Positions 7,944 to 16,344 of a DNA stretch of 64,000 nucleotides are shown piece after piece. This DNA comes from Pseudoalteromonas sp. OOF1S-7. GTDB lineage: Bacteria; Pseudomonadota; Gammaproteobacteria; Enterobacterales; Alteromonadaceae. Every line of letters begins with the position of its first letter. Positions within the stretch are counted from its first letter, which is position 1. The notes beneath the pieces are model-generated. The model did not search any database. It worked only from the letters and a program-made list of their open reading frames with translations, and was not told where the DNA came from. The DNA lies in assembly GCF_022347765.1 (NCBI RefSeq), contig NZ_JAKRFZ010000017.1:1-64000 (forward strand). The letters are read 5' to 3'. The position numbers were made by a program, and so were the translations under genes.

Positions 7944-9038
7944 ATGAGATTATTCAATTTGCTTGTGCTTGTCACCGCACTTGCTACAAGCCAGTTTGTA
8001 CATGCAGAGCGCATCAAAGATGTGACTATGGTTGAGGGGGTGCGCTCAAACCAGCTGGTCGGTTATGGTCTGGTGGTTGGCTTGCCAGGCACAGGGGAAC
8101 AAACCCGGTTCACCGAACAAAGTTTTAAAGGTATGTTGAATAGCTTTGGTATCACGATGCCGGCTAATCTCAAGCCAAAGATTAAAAATGTTGCTGCCGT
8201 AGCTGTTCATGCCGAGTTACCAGCGTTTGTAAAACCAGGTCAAACAATTGACGTTACTGTGTCTTCTATCGGTAGTGCAGGTAGTTTGCGTGGCGGCACC
8301 TTATTACAGACTTTTCTGAAAGGGGTCGATGGTAATGTGTATGCGATTGCTCAGGGAAGCATGATTGTGGGTGGCTTAGGGGCTGAAGGGTTGGATGGCA
8401 GCCGGGTTGTGATTAACACTCCGACTGTCGGGCGTATTCCAAATGGCGGCACAGTTGAGCGTGCAGTCAGAAGCCCGTTTACACAGGGGGATCATATTAC
8501 GTTCAACCTGAACCGCCCTGACTTTACAACCGCTAAGCGCCTGGCTGATACCATCAACGACCTGGTCGGACCGCAAAGTGCGCAAGCAATGGATGCCGCT
8601 TCGGTACGGGTGATCGCACCTCGTGACCCGTCGCAGCGCGTTGCTTATCTATCGACTCTGGAAAATCTGGAATTTACACCTGCAGATACCTCCGCCAAGA
8701 TTATAGTCAATTCACGCACCGGTACCATTGTGATTGGCAAAGAAGTCAAACTACAGCCTGCGGCCATTACCCATGGCGGGTTAACGGTGACCATTGCTGA
8801 GCAAGTGAATGTCTCTCAGCCACAGCCTTTGTCAGAGGGTGAAACTGTGGCTACGCGTCAGAGCATTGTTGATGTTAATCAGGATGACTCCCGAGCTTTC
8901 GTATTTGACCCCGGCTCCAGCCTGGACGATCTGGTTCGGGCAATCAACGCAGTTGGTGCTGCGCCTGGTGATCTGATGGCTATCCTCGAAGCGTTGAAAG
9001 AAGCAGGTGCGATACATGGTCAATTAGTTGTCATCTAG
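7944..9038 (+). CDS. flgI: Flagellar P-ring protein FlgI
   Basis: FlgI forms the P ring in the peptidoglycan layer. The first 21 residues are a Sec signal peptide (MRLFNLLVLVTALATSQFVH, cleaved after HA). The mature protein begins ERIKDVTMVEGVRSNQLVG and includes the conserved GYGLVVGLPGTGEQ and FDPGSSLDDLVRAINAVGA blocks. At 364 residues it is the standard size. It is the last gene of the flgFGHI unit and is followed by a terminator. Confidence 0.97.
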   Translation: MRLFNLLVLVTALATSQFVHAERIKDVTMVEGVRSNQLVGYGLVVGLPGTGEQTRFTEQSFKGMLNSFGITMPANLKPKIKNVAAVAVHAELPAFVKPGQTIDVTVSSIGSAGSLRGGTLLQTFLKGVDGNVYAIAQGSMIVGGLGAEGLDGSRVVINTPTVGRIPNGGTVERAVRSPFTQGDHITFNLNRPDFTTAKRLADTINDLVGPQSAQAMDAASVRVIAPRDPSQRVAYLSTLENLEFTPADTSAKIIVNSRTGTIVIGKEVKLQPAAITHGGLTVTIAEQVNVSQPQPLSEGETVATRQSIVDVNQDDSRAFVFDPGSSLDDLVRAINAVGAAPGDLMAILEALKEAGAIHGQLVVI

Positions 9039-9061
9039 TGCTTCTTTTATAATCAAATAGT

Positions 9062-9088
9062 TAGCCTCATTTAATGAGGCTTTTTTTT
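9062..9088 (+). terminator. Terminator after flgI
   Basis: TAGCCTCA TTTAA TGAGGC is followed by eight T, a typical Rho-independent terminator. Its T tail runs directly into the flgJ sigma-54 promoter. Confidence 0.88.
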
Positions 9089-9105
9089 GGCTCAATAATT
9101 GCATT
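9087..9105 (+). promoter_or_regulatory. Sigma-54 promoter of the flgJ operon
   Basis: TTGGCTCAATAATTGCATT has GG at 9089-9090 and GC at 9101-9102 with ten bases between. It overlaps the last bases of the flgI terminator and lies about 35 bases before flgJ. It would drive flgJKL. Confidence 0.85.
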
Positions 9106-9140
9106 GTATTTAGTTATGAATATTGATGTGTTTTTGAGCA

Positions 9141-10106
9141 ATGAATACTGATCCGACTCGCAACCAAAGTTTCTATGACTTAACCGACCTGAACTCGTTG
9201 AGACAGGACGCGCTGAAAAGTACCGGAGATGCCAATGCCTCTGAAGAAGCGTTGCGCAAGGCGGCTCAGCAGTTCGAGTCTATTTTCACCCAGATGATGC
9301 TGTCCAGTATGCGTAAAGCGAATGAAGTACTGGAAGACAAAGACAGTCCGTTTAATTCCAGCAGTGTTAAGTTCTATCGCGACATGCATGATCAGCAGAT
9401 GTCCATGCAGCTCTCCAGCGAGGGAAGTTTAGGCCTTGCGGATCTTATCGTGCAGCAATTATCACCTAACCGCGATGGCTATATGCCGAGCTCGGTATTA
9501 CGTACGGGTGCCGAGTTACAAAGTGATCGGATTGCCAACGGCGAAGTGAATCAAGCGAAAGTTGAGCAGCAGCCGAAAGTGGAAGAAAGTGTGTCAAGCG
9601 ATGTGCGTTTCGACAATCCAGAATCCTTCATTAGCCAACTTTGGGAGCATGCTCAGTCCGCGGCGGCCAAGATTGGTCTAAACCCGGCTGTAATGGTTGC
9701 ACAGGCGGCACTTGAAACGGGCTGGGGTAAGCACATTATTGCGCGTCAGGATGGAGAAAGCAGCTTTAACCTGTTCAACATCAAAGCAGACAAGCGGTGG
9801 CAAGGCAGCAGCGCCAGTAAAATGACGCTCGAGTTTGAACAGGGCTTGCCAGTCAAAAAGCAAGCGAATTTTAGAGCCTATGACTCGCTTAAAGATAGCA
9901 TCAATGATTATGTCGATTTCCTGCAATCAAATCCCAGGTATCAACAAGCCTTAGCGAAGACAGACAATCCGGATCAATACCTGGATGCGCTGCAACAAGC
10001 CGGCTACGCAACCGATCCAGATTATGCAGAAAAAATTAAACGTGTGTTGGGCAGAGGAGAATTTCAGTCCATGTTGTCAGCGTCAGTGCATCAGGGAGTA
10101 AACTAA
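9141..10106 (+). CDS. flgJ: FlgJ, rod-cap scaffold and peptidoglycan hydrolase
   Basis: FlgJ caps the growing rod and cuts the peptidoglycan to let it through. The 321-residue protein has the two-domain gammaproteobacterial form. Residues about 30-110 are the rod-binding domain (RKAAQQFESIFTQMMLSSMR, with DMHDQQMSMQLS). Residues about 165-315 are a glucosaminidase-type muramidase domain with NPAVMVAQAALETGWGKHI, whose Glu is the expected catalytic residue. It starts its own sigma-54 unit with flgK and flgL. Confidence 0.96.
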   Translation: MNTDPTRNQSFYDLTDLNSLRQDALKSTGDANASEEALRKAAQQFESIFTQMMLSSMRKANEVLEDKDSPFNSSSVKFYRDMHDQQMSMQLSSEGSLGLADLIVQQLSPNRDGYMPSSVLRTGAELQSDRIANGEVNQAKVEQQPKVEESVSSDVRFDNPESFISQLWEHAQSAAAKIGLNPAVMVAQAALETGWGKHIIARQDGESSFNLFNIKADKRWQGSSASKMTLEFEQGLPVKKQANFRAYDSLKDSINDYVDFLQSNPRYQQALAKTDNPDQYLDALQQAGYATDPDYAEKIKRVLGRGEFQSMLSASVHQGVN

Positions 10107-10107
10107 G

Positions 10108-12120
10108 ATGTCCTTTAACCTTATGAACATTGGTACATCCGGAGTCAGAGCCAGCTCTGAGTTACTCCAGACGACCAGTAAAAACATCGCAAACCTGAAT
10201 ACCAAAGGCTATGTTCGCGAACGAACTGAACATACCACGATGATCAATAACCAGGTTGGCCGTGGTGAAACTGTGCGTTTGCTGAATGAGTTTGCCCAGA
10301 AACAGCTAAATCGGGACCTATCAAGCCAGGCTTACTACGAACAATTTGTCACGGAAGCGACCCGCGTAGATACCTTGTTTGGTGAAGAGTCAAATAATCT
10401 GAATCAGAGTATCAACTCGTTGTTTAACAACATGCAAGAGGCGATGAACTTACCCTCTTCTACGGTTGCGCGCTCTTTGTTTTTGACAGATGCACAGAAC
10501 TTGATCGATCAAATGGATCGCCTATCTGGGATCGTGTTTGATCAGAACAATATTGTGAACGAGCAATTATCAATTTATTCTGATGAAGCCAATAACCTGA
10601 TCCAGAAGATCAGTGATATGAACACGCAAGTTGCGGCTTTGAACGGTAATAATAGCGATGGCAGTGGTAGCTCCTTGCTTAATCAGCGCGATCAAGCCAT
10701 CAGAGATCTTGCCGAGCTGGTGGACATTGAAACCTTAGATGGCAGCAATGGTGAAAAGTTGGTTTTTCTGGGGTCCGGGCAGTCACTGGTCATGGAGAAC
10801 GGCAGCTTTAATCTTTTTTCGATGGATGGAGATCCAGACCCCAATCATAAAGCTCTGACGCTCGATGTGACTGACGGGGCCGCAGTGGCTTTGGAAGTGG
10901 ATCATATAAATCTGAAAGGTAAGATAGGTGGCCTGATGGCGTTTCGCGATGACATTTTGGTACCAGCACAAACCCAGCTTGGTCAAATCGGGCTGTCACT
11001 TGCAGATGCCTTTAACCAACAGAATCAGTTGGGCATGGACCTGGATGGTAACCTCGGGGGTGATATATTCACACTGCCAACTGTGGGTGGTTATCCATAC
11101 GCAAGTAATACCAGCACGGCGCAGTTAACCGCGACCGTTGAACCTGGCAAAGGAAAAGAGGTACCCGCGACAGACTTCAGGGTAACTTATACGGCGGCAA
11201 ACACCGTCGAAATTGCAGCGGTAGATAGCAAAGGTAATGTACTGGGGTCACCTGTGACAGCAACGGTCAATGCAGGCGTGATCGATTCCAATTCCGTAGC
11301 TCCGGGTGTCGATATGTTCGGTTTACAAATGAACCTGACAGGCACAGCCAATGTTGGCGACAGCTTTCTGGTTAAACTCAATTCAGGTACTGCGGGCAAC
11401 CTGCAACTTGCTACAGAACGGCCGGAAAGTTTGGCACTGGCCTCACCAATACGAACTGAGACAGCGGCGAATAATGTCAGTACGGCAAATATTTCAGTAG
11501 GCTCAGTGACCAACACCGACCCCGCTACAAGCAACTTTACAGCGGCACCACCAAGCCTGACCAATGGAACCATAACCCTGACTAAAACGGCAAACGCCAA
11601 TGAATATCAGATTGTAGATGGTAATGGTACCAATACATTTACGATCACGCCGCCGGCTGAAAACATTCTTGCGCAGGCGGGGGGCGCGTATGCCAGCTAC
11701 GGTTTCGACTTTAATATCGAAGGGACCCCAGCGACAGGTGATACCTATACCATAGAGTTTAACACCGGTGGTTTTGATGATAACCGCAATGGTCTGGAGC
11801 TCAGTAAATTACAAAGTTCAGAACTGGTACGCCAGAATGTTGTGACGACGGCGACGGCAGACAACTTAAAAACTTTTAATGAAGCGTATGCCGGCTTGGT
11901 AACAGAAATTGGGGTTGTGGCCAATCAGGCCAAAACCAACGGTGCTGCATACGAGGCCCTAGCGGCGCAATCTGAAGCCTGGTACGAATCTATGGCCGGC
12001 GTAAACCTGGACGAAGAAGCAGCAAATTTACTGCGTTTTCAACAATCTTACTCAGCGGCTGCGCAGGTACTCAGTGCAGCAAGAACTGTGTTTGACACCT
12101 TATTAAGTGCGGCGAGGTAA
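10108..12120 (+). CDS. flgK: Hook-associated protein 1, FlgK
   Basis: FlgK is the first hook-filament junction protein. The N-terminus (MSFNLMNIGTSGVRASSELL and TTSKNIANLNTKGY) and the C-terminal helix (LDEEAANLLRFQQSYSAAAQ) are the flagellar axial signatures. The 670-residue length is at the long end for the family; the extra sequence is a Thr/Asn-rich surface domain around residues 320-560. It starts one base after flgJ, so the two are coupled. Confidence 0.96.
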   Translation: MSFNLMNIGTSGVRASSELLQTTSKNIANLNTKGYVRERTEHTTMINNQVGRGETVRLLNEFAQKQLNRDLSSQAYYEQFVTEATRVDTLFGEESNNLNQSINSLFNNMQEAMNLPSSTVARSLFLTDAQNLIDQMDRLSGIVFDQNNIVNEQLSIYSDEANNLIQKISDMNTQVAALNGNNSDGSGSSLLNQRDQAIRDLAELVDIETLDGSNGEKLVFLGSGQSLVMENGSFNLFSMDGDPDPNHKALTLDVTDGAAVALEVDHINLKGKIGGLMAFRDDILVPAQTQLGQIGLSLADAFNQQNQLGMDLDGNLGGDIFTLPTVGGYPYASNTSTAQLTATVEPGKGKEVPATDFRVTYTAANTVEIAAVDSKGNVLGSPVTATVNAGVIDSNSVAPGVDMFGLQMNLTGTANVGDSFLVKLNSGTAGNLQLATERPESLALASPIRTETAANNVSTANISVGSVTNTDPATSNFTAAPPSLTNGTITLTKTANANEYQIVDGNGTNTFTITPPAENILAQAGGAYASYGFDFNIEGTPATGDTYTIEFNTGGFDDNRNGLELSKLQSSELVRQNVVTTATADNLKTFNEAYAGLVTEIGVVANQAKTNGAAYEALAAQSEAWYESMAGVNLDEEAANLLRFQQSYSAAAQVLSAARTVFDTLLSAAR

Positions 12121-12122
12121 TT

Positions 12123-13358
12123 ATGCGTTTATCTCAAAATATGATGTATCAGAATAACCTGAATTCGATACTGGATAACCAACAAGAAGTAAATAAAGCC
12201 ATGCAGCAGGTTAATACGCAAAAGCGCGTATTAACAGCATCCGATGATCCATCTGCGATGGCTCGGGCGTTACTGTACACAGATCGGATCCAGACCAATG
12301 AGCAATATACAAAAAACCTGACCATGCTCAAAGGGCGGTTGGACACCCAAGAAGGGGTGCTGGACAATATTAAGGATTCATTGACGCGTGCATTGACCCT
12401 GACAGTCCAGGCGGGTAATGGTTCTTTGGTAGATGTAGACCGAGCGTCACTTTCTGAAGAGCTCAGCGCGATTCAAACGGCAGTACATGACCTGATGAAT
12501 GCCAAAACAGAGGACGGCAGGTATATTTTTTCTGGTTATCAGGATAATACTGAAGCCTACTCATATAATAGTACTCAGCAACGTTATCAGTACAATGGCG
12601 ATCAGGGTCAGCATAAAATTAAGGTTGCCGAGGGCGTGGAAATTAAATCCAGTGACAACGGATTTGACGTGTTCGAAAGCGTACAAACACGCCTGAATGT
12701 GGTCTCTAATACTGCGACTGTGTCTGGTGGGGTTGTGAGTTCCGATGTGTATGTTACTAAACAAGGGCCTTTTGATGAGTTCCATAAAGCGAACTATAAT
12801 CCGGACCCGACGGCACCTGCTGGATCTAATACCTTTAGTCTGGTACTTACAGCTGGCACGCCCAATACCTACACTTTACAGCAAGGTGCGACAGTACTGG
12901 CGAGTGGCAGCTACGAGGATAACCATATTGAAGTTGCTGGTATGGAATTCAGTTTAGCAGGGAATGCCCCGGGGCAAATAGACTTTGACCTTAAGGCACC
13001 TGAAAAAGACAATGTACTAAATATGTTAGATGATTTAATCACGGCTCTGAATGATCCTACACTCGGCGAAAAAGATTATCGCCAGGTGCTGGCTGACTCC
13101 ATGATAGGCATTGATAACGCCAAAAACCGGGTTTCTCAGGTGCAGTCGGGTTTAGGGGGCCGGCTCAATACGGCAACTCGTATTACCGACGCCAATGCAG
13201 ACCTGGACATTAACAATAAGATTGCGAAAGCGGAACTGGTTGAGTTGGATATGGCGGAAGCTATTACTGATCTGACGAAACATGAAACAGCACTTCAGGC
13301 GTCTCAGGCCACCTTCGGCAGGTTGTCTAATCTGTCTCTACTCGACTATATCAGATAA
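12123..13358 (+). CDS. flgL: Hook-associated protein 3, FlgL
   Basis: FlgL is the second junction protein between hook and filament. It resembles flagellin at both ends: the N-terminus has MRLSQNMMYQNNLNSILDNQ and VLTASDDPSAMARALLYTD, and the C-terminus has KAELVELDMAEAITDL and ATFGRLSNLSLLDYIR. The protein is 411 residues long. It lies two bases after flgK and is the last gene of the flgJKL unit, followed by an imperfect hairpin. Confidence 0.96.
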   Translation: MRLSQNMMYQNNLNSILDNQQEVNKAMQQVNTQKRVLTASDDPSAMARALLYTDRIQTNEQYTKNLTMLKGRLDTQEGVLDNIKDSLTRALTLTVQAGNGSLVDVDRASLSEELSAIQTAVHDLMNAKTEDGRYIFSGYQDNTEAYSYNSTQQRYQYNGDQGQHKIKVAEGVEIKSSDNGFDVFESVQTRLNVVSNTATVSGGVVSSDVYVTKQGPFDEFHKANYNPDPTAPAGSNTFSLVLTAGTPNTYTLQQGATVLASGSYEDNHIEVAGMEFSLAGNAPGQIDFDLKAPEKDNVLNMLDDLITALNDPTLGEKDYRQVLADSMIGIDNAKNRVSQVQSGLGGRLNTATRITDANADLDINNKIAKAELVELDMAEAITDLTKHETALQASQATFGRLSNLSLLDYIR

Positions 13359-13366
13359 TCCACTCT

Positions 13367-13405
13367 GCAAGCGGCTTTTGAGCGTTTCTTTAGCCGTTTG
13401 CTTTT
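13367..13405 (+). terminator. Probable terminator after flgL
   Basis: GCAAGCGGCT and AGCCGTTTGC form a ten-base stem with one G-T mismatch and a 13-base loop, followed by TTTTG. The loop is large, so this is a weaker terminator than the others here. The rest of 13406-13578 is AT-rich and shows no gene. Confidence 0.6.
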
Positions 13406-13578
13406 GACCTCTCTTTTCTTCAGTTTAGATTCTAACTTCATAACTTTCTTATACTTTGCATTAAAGCGCCAGATTTATGCGGAAATATCTATGCGGCAAT
13501 TTATTTCCTATCCTGGGTCGGTTTATAGTTTAAATTTCATTATAAAACAATAGCATGACTTTTTTTTAGAAAATCTTC

Positions 13579-13605
13579 TAAAGTATTTTTCCTGCCGCCC
13601 GATAA
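13579..13605 (+). promoter_or_regulatory. Sigma-28 (FliA) promoter of flagellin 1
   Basis: TAAA, 15 bases, then CCCGATAA matches the FliA consensus TAAA-N15-GCCGATAA in all but one base. Transcription would start near 13613, leaving a structured leader of about 110 bases before the flagellin ATG. Confidence 0.9.
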
Positions 13606-13664
13606 CTTAAGTAACCAAGCCGGAGAGTGAAAACAAACCTCGAAGGTTATGAGAGTAAGTTTTA

Positions 13665-13680
13665 GAAGTTTGAGAGTGGG
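13665..13680 (+). repeat. Inverted repeat, left copy, in the flagellin 1 leader
   Basis: GAAGTTTGAGAGTGGG is the exact reverse complement of CCCACTCTCAAACTTC at 14847-14862, downstream of the same gene. The 16 of 16 match over 1.2 kb is unlikely by chance. It lies in the 5' untranslated leader and partly overlaps a local hairpin formed by GAGTG..CTTAC and GTAAGCACTC (13674-13702). Confidence 0.75.
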
Positions 13681-13722
13681 CACTTACAGAGTAAGCACTC
13701 AGATTATAGTGGGAGAATCACC

Positions 13723-14685
13723 ATGGCACTTTATGTAAATACTAACGTAAGTTCATTGAATGCTCAAAGACAATTAAACAATTCAGGCAACTCGCTTGAT
13801 GTTTCCTTCAAGCGTTTATCATCGGGCTTCCGTATCAACAGCGCTGCTGATGATGCAGCAGGTCTACAAATTTCAGACCGTCTGACTTCACAAATCAACG
13901 GTTTAAATCAAGGTAACCGGAACGCGAACGACGGTATCTCGCTAGCCCAAACCGCTGAAGGCGCGATGGACGAAGTTACCTCAATGTTCCAGCGTATTCG
14001 TACTCTGGCACAGCAAGCGTCAAACGGCTCAAATACAGACGAAGACCGTTTGGCGATTCAGGAAGAGATCCGCTCACTGTCTTCAGAGGTGAACCGGGTT
14101 GCAGCAGATACAACCTTCGGTGGTCAAAACCTGCTAGATGGGTCGTATGCAGCGAACTTCCAGGTTGGTGCTGATGCCGTGCAAACTATCAGCTTCAGTA
14201 TGCAAACGGTCGGTGGTACTGCAAACAGCTTAGTTGCTAACAATGGCTTTACAATGTCAGGTATTGCCGGGGTGGCAAGTGGCGTAACTGGTGCCTCTTT
14301 GAGTGCAACTGCAGGTACAATCAGTAACAGCGTTGGTGCTTCGGCAGATAATACCGCTTTCTCTAACGTGTTTACAGCCGGCGGTATCTCGGTATCATCT
14401 CAGGCGAATGCTCAGGCTGTATTAGCTGGTATGGATGCACTAATCGCGGTAGTTGATAAAAAACGTGCTGAACTCGGTGCAGTTCAAAACCGCTTCCAGT
14501 CGACTATCAGAAACCAGTCAAACATTGCTGAAAACTTATCTGCTGCAAAATCTCGTATCAAAGATACAGACTTTGCCCAGGAAACCGCAAACTTGACGAA
14601 AATGCAGATCCTGCAACAGGCGAGCCAAACAATTCTGAGTCAGGCTAACCAGCGTCCACAGGCTGCGTTAAGTCTACTGGGATAA
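13723..14685 (+). CDS. Flagellin 1 (sigma-28 dependent)
   Basis: This is a filament subunit of 320 residues. It has the flagellin D0/D1 ends: MALYVNTNVSSLNAQRQLNN and SSGFRINSAADDAAGLQISD at the N-terminus, and QILQQASQTILSQANQRPQ with a terminal SLLG at the C-terminus. The short central region (about residues 165-225) is rich in Ser, Thr and Ala and is the likely surface-exposed target for O-glycosylation by the Maf protein encoded nearby. It has its own FliA promoter and a terminator pair downstream, so it is monocistronic. GGGAG precedes the ATG. It is very similar to the next two flagellins. Confidence 0.97.
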   Translation: MALYVNTNVSSLNAQRQLNNSGNSLDVSFKRLSSGFRINSAADDAAGLQISDRLTSQINGLNQGNRNANDGISLAQTAEGAMDEVTSMFQRIRTLAQQASNGSNTDEDRLAIQEEIRSLSSEVNRVAADTTFGGQNLLDGSYAANFQVGADAVQTISFSMQTVGGTANSLVANNGFTMSGIAGVASGVTGASLSATAGTISNSVGASADNTAFSNVFTAGGISVSSQANAQAVLAGMDALIAVVDKKRAELGAVQNRFQSTIRNQSNIAENLSAAKSRIKDTDFAQETANLTKMQILQQASQTILSQANQRPQAALSLLG

Positions 14686-14701
14686 GATAGGTAAGAAAAC
14701 A

Positions 14702-14738
14702 GGTGCCCTGACTTGATGGGGTATTTAGTCAGGGCACC
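14702..14738 (+). other. Perfect 12-base hairpin in the flagellin 1 3' region
   Basis: GGTGCCCTGACT and AGTCAGGGCACC form a perfect 12-base stem with a 13-base loop, 17 bases after the flagellin stop. No T run follows, so it is more likely an mRNA 3'-end stabiliser or processing barrier than an intrinsic terminator. Confidence 0.65.
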
Positions 14739-14846
14739 CAATTGGATGATAAAGCGGAGGAGCTTAAATCCAATTACAGTTCATCAAAACAATGAACACG
14801 TTAATGTTAGCACTTTTCGTGCCAATATTATGAAAAAATATTGACA

Positions 14847-14862
14847 CCCACTCTCAAACTTC
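14847..14862 (+). repeat. Inverted repeat, right copy, downstream of flagellin 1
   Basis: CCCACTCTCAAACTTC is the reverse complement of the leader segment at 13665-13680. It lies directly before the terminator at 14863, so it would form the 3' end of the flagellin 1 transcript, or of a small RNA ending at that terminator, and could pair with the leader. Confidence 0.75.
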
Positions 14863-14889
14863 AAAAAAGAGGCTTTAATGCCTCTTTTT
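14863..14889 (+). terminator. Terminator of flagellin 1
   Basis: AAAAGAGGC TTTA ATGCCTCTTTTT is an A-flanked stem with a T tail. It works in both directions on paper. It is 178 bases after the flagellin stop, giving an unusually long 3' untranslated region that includes the hairpin at 14702-14738. The remaining intergenic sequence up to 15070 shows no gene. Confidence 0.85.
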
Positions 14890-15070
14890 CACATCTTGTC
14901 TATATTAAGATACGTAATAAGCAGGTTATTTTAGCCATATCATCACCACGTTTCTCATTACCTGTGTAGAAGGTTCTTTCCTGCTGGAGCAGGTGGTGGC
15001 TGAAACAAGTATAGTTAAGGGCGCAATGCGCAGCCTCCAGTACTTCTTTTTTAATCATTGTCAAAATTTC

Positions 15071-15089
15071 TTGGCACACACTTTGCTTT
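15071..15089 (+). promoter_or_regulatory. Sigma-54 promoter of flagellin 2
   Basis: TTGGCACACACTTTGCTTT is close to the perfect RpoN consensus, with GG at 15073-15074 and GC at 15085-15086. It lies about 140 bases before the flagellin 2 ATG. This arrangement recalls the FlrC/RpoN-dependent major flagellin flaA of Vibrio, while the neighbours have FliA promoters. Confidence 0.93.
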
Positions 15090-15227
15090 ATTCAGTTCAG
15101 AAGAAATTAAGTTTGTACAAGCGGCATTGGATTGCCCCTTCACTGAGCTCCGGCCAGTGATAACAATTGCCTCCTTGTACACCAATGAACAGCTCAATGC
15201 TGAGCATTTGTATAGAGAGAGTGAATC

Positions 15228-16193
15228 ATGGCTTTATTTGTAAATACCAATGTCAGTTCCATTAATGCGCAACGACAACTACAACAGTCCGGTGTTGAGC
15301 TGGATACGTCTTTTAAGCGCTTGTCTTCAGGTCTGAGGATCAACAGTGCGGCAGATGATGCTGCGGGTCTACAAATCTCGGACCGGCTACAATCGCAAAT
15401 CCTGGGCCTGAATCAAGGTAATCGAAATGCCAACGATGGTATTTCATTAGCTCAAACTGCTGAAGGTGCAATGGATGAAATTACATCTATGTTTCAGCGT
15501 ATCAGAACATTGTCACAACAAGCTGCCAATGGTTCTAATACTGATGAAGATCGCCTTGCAATCCAGGAAGAGATCCGCCAGTTGGCGGCAGAAGTTAACC
15601 GGGTCGCCAGTGACACGACGTTTGGTGGTCAGAACCTATTGGATGGCTCTTACTCTGCAAACTTTCAGGTAGGTGCCGATGCGGTACAGACTATTGGCTT
15701 CAGCATGCAGTATGTCGGCACTACCGCCAACAGCCTGGCCGGAAATGGTGGATTCACACTTTCAGGTATTGCCGGTGTTGCAAGTGGTGTGTCTGGTGCT
15801 TCGTTGAGTGCAACTACTGGCACCATTAGTAATAGTGTGGGTGTATCGGCCGATAACACCGCTTTCTCCGACGTGTTTACTGCGGGTGGTATTTCTGTCT
15901 CTAGTCAGGCAAATGCACAAGCTGTTTTAGCTGGTATGGATGCGCTAATCGCTGTTGTGGATAAAAAGCGTGCTGAACTGGGTGCGGTGCAGAACCGTTT
16001 TCAGTCAACTATCAGAAACCAATCCAATATCTCTGAAAACTTATCTGCGGCGAAATCACGTATTAAAGATGCAGACTTTGCAATGGAAACTGCAAAGCTG
16101 ACAAAAAACCAAATCTTGCAGCAAGCTAGCCAGACTATTCTAGGCCAGGCTAATCAACGGCCTCAAGCTGCATTGAGTCTACTTCAGGGATAA
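15228..16193 (+). CDS. Flagellin 2 (sigma-54 dependent)
   Basis: This 321-residue flagellin has the same plan as its neighbours: MALFVNTNVSSINAQRQLQQ at the start, a Ser/Thr-rich middle, and QTILGQANQRPQAALSLLQG at the end. The segment from FTAGGISVSSQANAQAV to STIRNQSN is the same in all three tandem flagellins. It alone of the three has an RpoN promoter, so it may be the core flagellin needed first. A 138-base leader separates promoter and ATG; AGAGAG precedes the ATG. Confidence 0.97.
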   Translation: MALFVNTNVSSINAQRQLQQSGVELDTSFKRLSSGLRINSAADDAAGLQISDRLQSQILGLNQGNRNANDGISLAQTAEGAMDEITSMFQRIRTLSQQAANGSNTDEDRLAIQEEIRQLAAEVNRVASDTTFGGQNLLDGSYSANFQVGADAVQTIGFSMQYVGTTANSLAGNGGFTLSGIAGVASGVSGASLSATTGTISNSVGVSADNTAFSDVFTAGGISVSSQANAQAVLAGMDALIAVVDKKRAELGAVQNRFQSTIRNQSNISENLSAAKSRIKDADFAMETAKLTKNQILQQASQTILGQANQRPQAALSLLQG

Positions 16194-16215
16194 AAAATTA
16201 TTTTATAAATAAAGC

Positions 16216-16242
16216 TAAAGCTTTCGCTTTACCTGACGATAG
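16216..16242 (+). promoter_or_regulatory. Sigma-28 promoter of flagellin 3
   Basis: TAAA, 15 bases, then GACGATAG fits the FliA consensus with two mismatches in the -10 part. The -35 region overlaps a small hairpin (TAAAGC TTTC GCTTTA) that could help end the flagellin 2 transcript. The leader that follows holds an eight-base inverted repeat, AGTTAGAG (16248-16255) with CTCTAACT (16271-16278). Confidence 0.7.
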
Positions 16243-16344
16243 AAGAGTTAGAGAACTATAACTTTAGGACTCTAACTTAGCGTTTGCTACAGGGTAGGGG
16301 TATCCCGTACGAACGTTTCTAAATTAGATAAAGCGGAGGCTATT

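Noticed and set aside
15058..15243. An open frame of 61 codons before flagellin 2
   Set aside because: It spans the sigma-54 promoter and the untranslated leader, and overlaps the flagellin start in another frame. No ribosome binding site and no recognisable sequence.
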